Assembly (NCBI GenBank): GCA_013374505.1
Contig: QENJ01000241.1
Coordinates: forward strand, 1-8,742
Length of the DNA: 8,742 bases
Origin: Candidatus Methanophagaceae archaeon
GTDB lineage: Archaea; Halobacteriota; Syntropharchaeia; Alkanophagales; Methanospirareceae
Direction: 5' to 3'
The translations under genes were made by a program, and so were the position numbers. Under the pieces are notes generated by a model that searched no databases, had not been told where the DNA came from, and worked only from the letters and a program-made list of their open reading frames with translations. Shown here in pieces: positions 5,063 through 8,742 of this stretch. Positions within the stretch are counted from its first letter, which is position 1. Each line of letters begins with the position of its first letter.

Positions 5063-6345
5063 GACCAATAACCTTTGCTATAATCCTGGTAGGACTTGTA
5101 TCTCTTGTTCTTCTATTGACAAGCACGAATGTGTTCTCGCTTTTACCGGAACAGCACAAGTTCATAAACATTGATAATCCTTCAAATGATATTGATTGCG
5201 TGGCATGCCACAGCCGTATTCGGGCTGAGTTGGACAATTCCGATTTGCATGGTAACTTTAGTTGTGAGGACTGCCATCGCTTTGAGGGTACGGGTATCAT
5301 TTTCGCAGAAGGTGGGAGTCTTGCGACGTCAGGCGAAGAGGCTCATGCGGCATACACGCCTCGTTGTTTAGACTGTCACGACAGTGACGGCGCTACTGTT
5401 GCTGGTGAGTATGCGACGCCCGCGCGTGCATTCTGCGATGAGAACTACGGCTGCGAATATTCCGCGCACAAGGCGTTAGTTGCGAAGGCTAACGAATCCA
5501 GCATGAGTGTGGGCGAGAACGAAGCATGTCTGGTATGCCACACGAACTACTCATGCGAACTTGATTACTCGTATTTCAAGGGTATAAGTTACAACTTATC
5601 GAGTTGGAGTTTTGGCACAAGTTTCAGTTACAGCGGACAGAGAGATTACACTGCCAATTGGGGCAAATCGGGAGCCAAGCATGTATTTCTCAGTTTGGAT
5701 AAAATAGACTGCACTAAATGCCATGAAAACATATATGAAGCGCTTGTAACAGGGACTAATGGTGACCCGGACGATTATCTTACCCATGCGCCGATTGAGA
5801 TTAGTCATAGGGGTAGTTCGGGCAGGCATTGGGACACTGGTAACCCCTGGGGTCACGACAGGTACCACTACGTTCCTTATGAAAATAGAGCTGAAAGTGT
5901 AAACAACAGCTACTGTTATGAATGCCATAATGTGAATAAATATGCAGATGATAATCCTTCTCTCCCTTACGACTTGGCTAGCGTTGCAACCGATACAAAT
6001 TCCTCAAATGTACACTGTGCGGAAGCTTTGTGGTGTCAAACATGTCATGGCCGTACAAAAACGAAGAAAGTGATTGATAATCCGGATTACCCCTCAGGAG
6101 CGGATAAAGCAGAAGGGCATAGCGATACTAGCGGCTATGGTGATTTTGTGGATGATGTCACTTCAAATTACGCAAGAACTTTTCAGGGCGATATATGTAT
6201 GGGCTGTCATGAGGCTGCGGTGCATCCCAGTAGCGGCAGTGGTACGGAAGAATGTCAGAGATGCCACGGGTCGAACCAGACGTCTGGAGGAAATGCAGAT
6301 GTTTACATAGAATCGGAGCCCAGTGGGTATGCTACTAATAATTGA
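5059..6345 (+). CDS. Exported nonahaem c-type cytochrome
   Basis: This probably works with the preceding pentahaem protein in electron transfer outside the cytoplasmic membrane. The 428-residue precursor has a hydrophobic N-terminus (about 5-24) that serves as a signal peptide or uncleaved anchor. It has nine CxxCH motifs at 47-51, 69-73, 103-107, 157-161, 218-222, 286-290, 326-330, 380-384 and 399-403. The first four repeat the layout of the upstream cytochrome. Residues 166-210 (Tyr/Ser-rich, haem-free) link them to a C-terminal five-haem module not found in the neighbour. Additional His residues (H64, H96, H137, H208, H243, H250, H257, H266, H270, H319, H354, H389) could supply distal ligands. 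There are several NxS/T sequons and no C-terminal transmembrane helix. It is translated from GGAGGTGA with an ATGA overlap. Haem-motif count and export signal are directly visible; the physiological partner (for example a syntrophic bacterium or a membrane quinol or methanophenazine oxidase) is unknown. Confidence 0.93.
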   Translation: MRPITFAIILVGLVSLVLLLTSTNVFSLLPEQHKFINIDNPSNDIDCVACHSRIRAELDNSDLHGNFSCEDCHRFEGTGIIFAEGGSLATSGEEAHAAYTPRCLDCHDSDGATVAGEYATPARAFCDENYGCEYSAHKALVAKANESSMSVGENEACLVCHTNYSCELDYSYFKGISYNLSSWSFGTSFSYSGQRDYTANWGKSGAKHVFLSLDKIDCTKCHENIYEALVTGTNGDPDDYLTHAPIEISHRGSSGRHWDTGNPWGHDRYHYVPYENRAESVNNSYCYECHNVNKYADDNPSLPYDLASVATDTNSSNVHCAEALWCQTCHGRTKTKKVIDNPDYPSGADKAEGHSDTSGYGDFVDDVTSNYARTFQGDICMGCHEAAVHPSSGSGTEECQRCHGSNQTSGGNADVYIESEPSGYATNN

Positions 6346-6378
6346 AGCAGGTAGTTTTTAGTCTTTCCAAAAGCACAT

Positions 6379-6407
6379 TGGCTGTGAGCCACAGGTGAAA
6401 ACTTTTT
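6379..6407 (+). terminator. Possible hairpin/T-tract terminator after the cytochrome operon
   Basis: TGGCT-GTG-AGCCA (6379-6391) can form a 5-bp stem. The overlapping CTGTG-AGC-CACAG (6382-6394) can form another, and the two exclude each other. A T5 tract follows at 6403-6407, and an earlier T5 lies at about 6355-6359. The deaminase gene converges from the other side, so a stop signal is expected in this 123-bp gap, but the stems are short. Confidence 0.25.
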
Positions 6408-6468
6408 GAATAACGCCTTAGCCGGTGTTCCTATACTTCAATATCTTCTATGTCGAGGTTATTTTCTG

Positions 6469-7734
6469 TTACTTCACAATCCCATAAGCAACCTCTTGCG
6501 CCTTCTCCTTAATCTCTTCTTCGCCCTCTACCTTCCGACCCGCCATTAAAATTTTGCCATCACATATCACGGTATCAACACAGCTACCATTCGCAGAATA
6601 AACAATATTCGAGATCAAATTATGATTCGGCACAAGCTCCGCTTTCTTCAAGTCCAACAATACAACGTCCGCAAGTTTTCCTGTCGCGATTACGCCCGAA
6701 TTCAACCGAAACATCTTTGCTGCGTTTACTGTTGCAAGTTCAAAAGCTTCTTTTGCCGGCATGCTTGTCGGGTCACCGGAAAACGCTTTATGCAGCAATG
6801 ACGCTATCTTCATCTCCTCAAACATATCTAGGTTGTTGTTAGAAGCGCAGCCATCGGTTCCCAGTGCGATATTAGAGTACAACCCCAATCGTTTCAAATC
6901 ATCGTATGGCAGCCTACCCGCGGCTAATTTCATATTCGACACAGGATTATGCACTATCTTCACATCGTGCTTCTTCAACAACTCCAGCTCTTTTCGGTTC
7001 ATGTGCACACAATGACATGCAATCGTCCTTGCATTCAAAAAATCAATACTATCGAGGAATTCCACAGGTCGCATACCATACCGGTTTATGCAGCTCTCTA
7101 CTTCAGCCGTGGTCTCCGCTAAGTGAAGATGAACCAGCAGATCGTGTTTTTCCGCGAAATCGCGTGTCCAGCAGAGGCTTTCTTCCGAAACCGTGTAGAT
7201 TGCATGCGGTCCAAGCGCAAAAATAATCCTTTGCGGTACTTTTTTACTTGCTTCGTACAGAGCTTTATTCCGTTTTATCTGCTCCTTTGACTTTGCCGTG
7301 TCGAATCCATCAATAAATACTGCGGATAACATCGCCCTTATTCCTGTTTCTGCAACGGCCTTCACACTGCTGCCCCAGTGCCAGTACATGTCGTTAAAGA
7401 ATGTAGTGCCGGATTTTATCATCTCCAGACATGCAAGTTTCGTACCCCAGTAAACATCCTGCTCCGTCAGTTTCGCCTCTACCGGCCATATCTTCGTCTC
7501 CAGCCATTCCTGAAGCGGCATGTCGTCAGCATAGCCACGTAATAAAGTCATAGCCGCGTGTGTGTGCGCATTGAAGAGCCCGGGAATTGCGGCCATACCT
7601 TTGCCTTCTATCGCAAATTCCGTTTCCGGTCTTCCTCTACTACCGGTATAGCTAATTGATTCTATCTTATTGCCCGTAATGTAGATATTCTGCTCTTTGC
7701 CTTCCAGCAGCACGTTCTTTATCAGGATTGACAT
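6469..7734 (-). CDS. mtaD: 5'-deoxyadenosine / MTA / S-adenosylhomocysteine deaminase
   Basis: This amidohydrolase deaminates adenosine-type by-products of SAM chemistry: S-adenosylhomocysteine, methylthioadenosine and, in methanogens where it is called DadD, 5'-deoxyadenosine. The inosine-type product feeds recycling. The 421-residue length is typical. Metal and catalytic residues are in place: HTH (H57, H59), HLHLAET (H204 metal ligand, E207 acid/base), ACHCVH (H241) and GTDGCASNN (D294). PVSNMKLAAG (264-273) is the substrate-side signature of the MtaD/SAH deaminase group. The open frame extends to an ATG at 7837-7839, but those 35 extra residues (Leu/Tyr-rich, not conserved in the family) precede the true N-terminal strand MSILIKNVLL, so I start at ATG 7732-7734. 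The leader is short and lacks a clear Shine-Dalgarno, consistent with a leaderless transcript. It is divergent from the next gene and convergent with the cytochromes, and appears to be monocistronic. A 5'-deoxyadenosine role is inferred from methanogen orthologues. Confidence 0.92.
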   Translation of the reverse strand: MSILIKNVLLEGKEQNIYITGNKIESISYTGSRGRPETEFAIEGKGMAAIPGLFNAHTHAAMTLLRGYADDMPLQEWLETKIWPVEAKLTEQDVYWGTKLACLEMIKSGTTFFNDMYWHWGSSVKAVAETGIRAMLSAVFIDGFDTAKSKEQIKRNKALYEASKKVPQRIIFALGPHAIYTVSEESLCWTRDFAEKHDLLVHLHLAETTAEVESCINRYGMRPVEFLDSIDFLNARTIACHCVHMNRKELELLKKHDVKIVHNPVSNMKLAAGRLPYDDLKRLGLYSNIALGTDGCASNNNLDMFEEMKIASLLHKAFSGDPTSMPAKEAFELATVNAAKMFRLNSGVIATGKLADVVLLDLKKAELVPNHNLISNIVYSANGSCVDTVICDGKILMAGRKVEGEEEIKEKAQEVAYGIVK

Positions 7735-7756
7735 GGTTATCTTATTTGCATAATGA

Positions 7757-7769
7757 CATAAAAAATAAA
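7757..7769 (-). promoter_or_regulatory. Candidate TATA element of the deaminase gene
   Basis: The minus strand reads TTTATTTTTTATG here. Starting about 25 nt downstream would give a leader of only a few nucleotides before the ATG at 7732-7734, which fits the missing Shine-Dalgarno. A second AT-rich box (AATAATTTATC, about 7785-7795) is an alternative. Confidence 0.2.
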
Positions 7770-7799
7770 GTGTTAATACGGAGCCAGATAAATTATTGG

Positions 7800-7861
7800 C
7801 ATAGATTAACACAGATGATGAATCAACCTTGTTTAACACAAATAAATCTATTTAATTCGTG
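7800..7861. repeat. CAC-type 10-nt units and imperfect inverted repeat in the divergent intergenic region
   Basis: CATAGATTAA and CACAGATGAT are adjacent at 7800-7819. A further unit CACAAATAAA (7837-7846) faces its inverted partner TTTAATTCGTG (7851-7861) across a 4-nt gap, giving an imperfect palindrome of about 25 bp. The units resemble the three at 4111-4140. The palindrome lies just upstream of the gene at 7895 and overlaps its likely promoter zone. Confidence 0.4.
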
Positions 7862-7894
7862 TCTTAAATAGAAGAAAGCTATACTTTATTTACA

Positions 7895-8742
7895 ATGGGA
7901 AAAGAATTTGCTGCGGTACTATTAGTCTGCCTTTTAGGTATATCTCCTATAAGTATCGCGCTTGAAGGACCTCAGACTGCTTCGCTTGCATCGTACGGCA
8001 CATCTGGGTATTATGTTATTCCCTGTAACAACTTTGATCAGGACTGGACTGGAATTAAGCTGGCAAATCATCTGCTTAATATGAACTTGACAATCTTTAG
8101 AGCAACAGAGAGCACGCCGGAATATGCAGCCGGAAGCTTTGTGGTTCCAATAGAAAATCAGCCCGTTTCTCAAAAAAAAGGTTAGTTCGTATGTGGAATA
8201 CTGCACACAAGAGCTTAATGTCACGGTCTCTCATGAATCAAGATCATTTAATTCTTCGACGGTACAAGTGATCAAGCCACGGATCGGTGTCTTCTACAAT
8301 AGTAGTGTCAAATGGACGGCAATGTTGCAGTTGTGCTTAGAAGAATTGGGGTTTGATATAAGGACTATTTCGGCAAATGAGATAGAAAACGGTGAACTCA
8401 ATCAGTTCAACGTGCTTGCCGTGGGTGGCGGGTATCACAAGCATAAGTCAGACCTCCTGACAGAGATAGGTAAGAACAATATAAGAAGTTTCGTAAATGA
8501 CGGTGGCGGTTATTTCGGGTCTTGTGGTGGTGCTGCATTTGTTATGAACGTAAGCGGAGGATTGAACATGATAGCAGTAGAACGTCGTGCAAGGAGCGAC
8601 CAACCCGCGGAAATAAACGGGCCAATTGAGATAAAAATATTGGATTCTAGCCACCCTATCTGGTACGGGCTAAACAGTCCGAACGTATCGTTACCACCGT
8701 GGTATGGCGGTGCGTTTAAAGTGCAGGACAAATCGGTTACTG
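7895..8742 (+). CDS. Exported protein with BPL_N / class-I GATase-like domain, frameshifted and cut by window end
   Basis: The first frame runs from ATG 7895 and stops after 96 codons at TAG 8183-8185. Dropping one base in the A8 tract (8172-8179) moves into a frame that stays open to the end of the window, so the gene is one unit with a +1 frameshift. Joined, it has a signal peptide (MGKEFAAVLLVCLLGIS..., about 1-23). Next comes a segment with GYYVIPCNNFDQDW and IKLANHL (about 38-90), then a glutamine-amidotransferase-like fold at about 127-220. That fold has IGVFYNSSVKWT, VLAVGGGYHKHK and a nucleophile-elbow-like GGGYFGSCGGAAF with candidate Cys210. This is the pattern of the BPL_N (biotin-protein-ligase N-terminal) family, which is built on a class-I amidotransferase fold. 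The catalytic role is unproven and the C-terminus is missing. The frameshift may be a sequencing or assembly error in a homopolymer, slippage-based expression, or a genuine lesion. No Shine-Dalgarno precedes the ATG. Confidence 0.75.
8172..8179 (+). other. A8 homopolymer at the frameshift site
   Basis: Eight consecutive A residues follow TCTC and precede GGTTAG. With seven A residues the frame would read Ser-Gln-Lys-Lys-Val-Ser and join the long downstream frame; with eight it ends at TAG 8183-8185. Confidence 0.7.

Noticed and set aside
4361..6345. Multiple CxxCH motifs as zinc ribbons or ferredoxin sites instead of haem sites
   Set aside because: All fourteen motifs end in His, extra His residues are abundant, and both proteins carry export signals, which fits c-type cytochromes and not cytoplasmic metal-binding domains.
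7735..7839. N-terminal extension of the deaminase to an ATG at 7837-7839
   Set aside because: The 35 added residues are Leu/Tyr-rich and precede the conserved first strand of the amidohydrolase. They overlap the AT-rich divergent promoter region, so the ATG at 7732-7734 is a better start.

Overview
The window looks like a chromosomal segment of an archaeon. The signs are archaeal-style BRE/TATA promoter elements (clearest at about 4243-4256), Shine-Dalgarno sequences matching an archaeal 16S tail (GGAGGTGA, GGTGGTGA, GAGGTAA), exported multihaem c-type cytochromes, and a methanogen-type 5'-deoxyadenosine/MTA/SAH deaminase. Two CxxCH-rich secreted cytochromes in one operon point towards the anaerobic methane/alkane-oxidising relatives of methanogens (ANME-1/Methanophagales or Syntrophoarchaeum-like). 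That placement is inference from gene content; no marker gene is present.

Layout. (1) 1-2075 is an accessory patch. It holds the tail of a probable transposase (3-269), a weak minus-strand coding remnant (331-492), an intact but divergent PurD-like ATP-grasp gene (588-1808, +) and a decayed minus-strand gene that may be an archaeal tyrosine integrase (1815-2059). (2) 2076-3669 (-) is a two-gene amino-sugar cassette: a DegT/DnrJ/EryC1/StrS aminotransferase whose 3' end overlaps a left-handed beta-helix N-acetyltransferase. (3) 3670-4360 is a gene-poor stretch with one doubtful minus-strand ORF, a perfect 16-bp palindrome, a short 10-nt repeat array and the promoter of the next operon. (4) 4361-6345 (+) encodes two exported, translationally coupled, homologous cytochromes with 5 and 9 CxxCH motifs. 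(5) 6469-7734 (-) is an amidohydrolase of the MtaD/DadD family. (6) 7895-8742 (+) is an exported protein with a BPL_N/class-I glutamine-amidotransferase-like domain. It is split by a +1 frameshift at an A8 tract and cut off by the window end.

How they fit together. The cytochromes are probably extracytoplasmic electron carriers. The aminotransferase and acetyltransferase would together make a 3-acetamido (or 4-acetamido) sugar nucleotide for surface glycans. The deaminase recycles adenosine by-products of SAM chemistry. The PurD-like protein shares all three regions of glycinamide ribonucleotide synthetase but has lost the glycine-rich ATP loop and the usual substrate motifs, so its reaction is unknown. 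No CRISPR array, tRNA or rRNA was seen.
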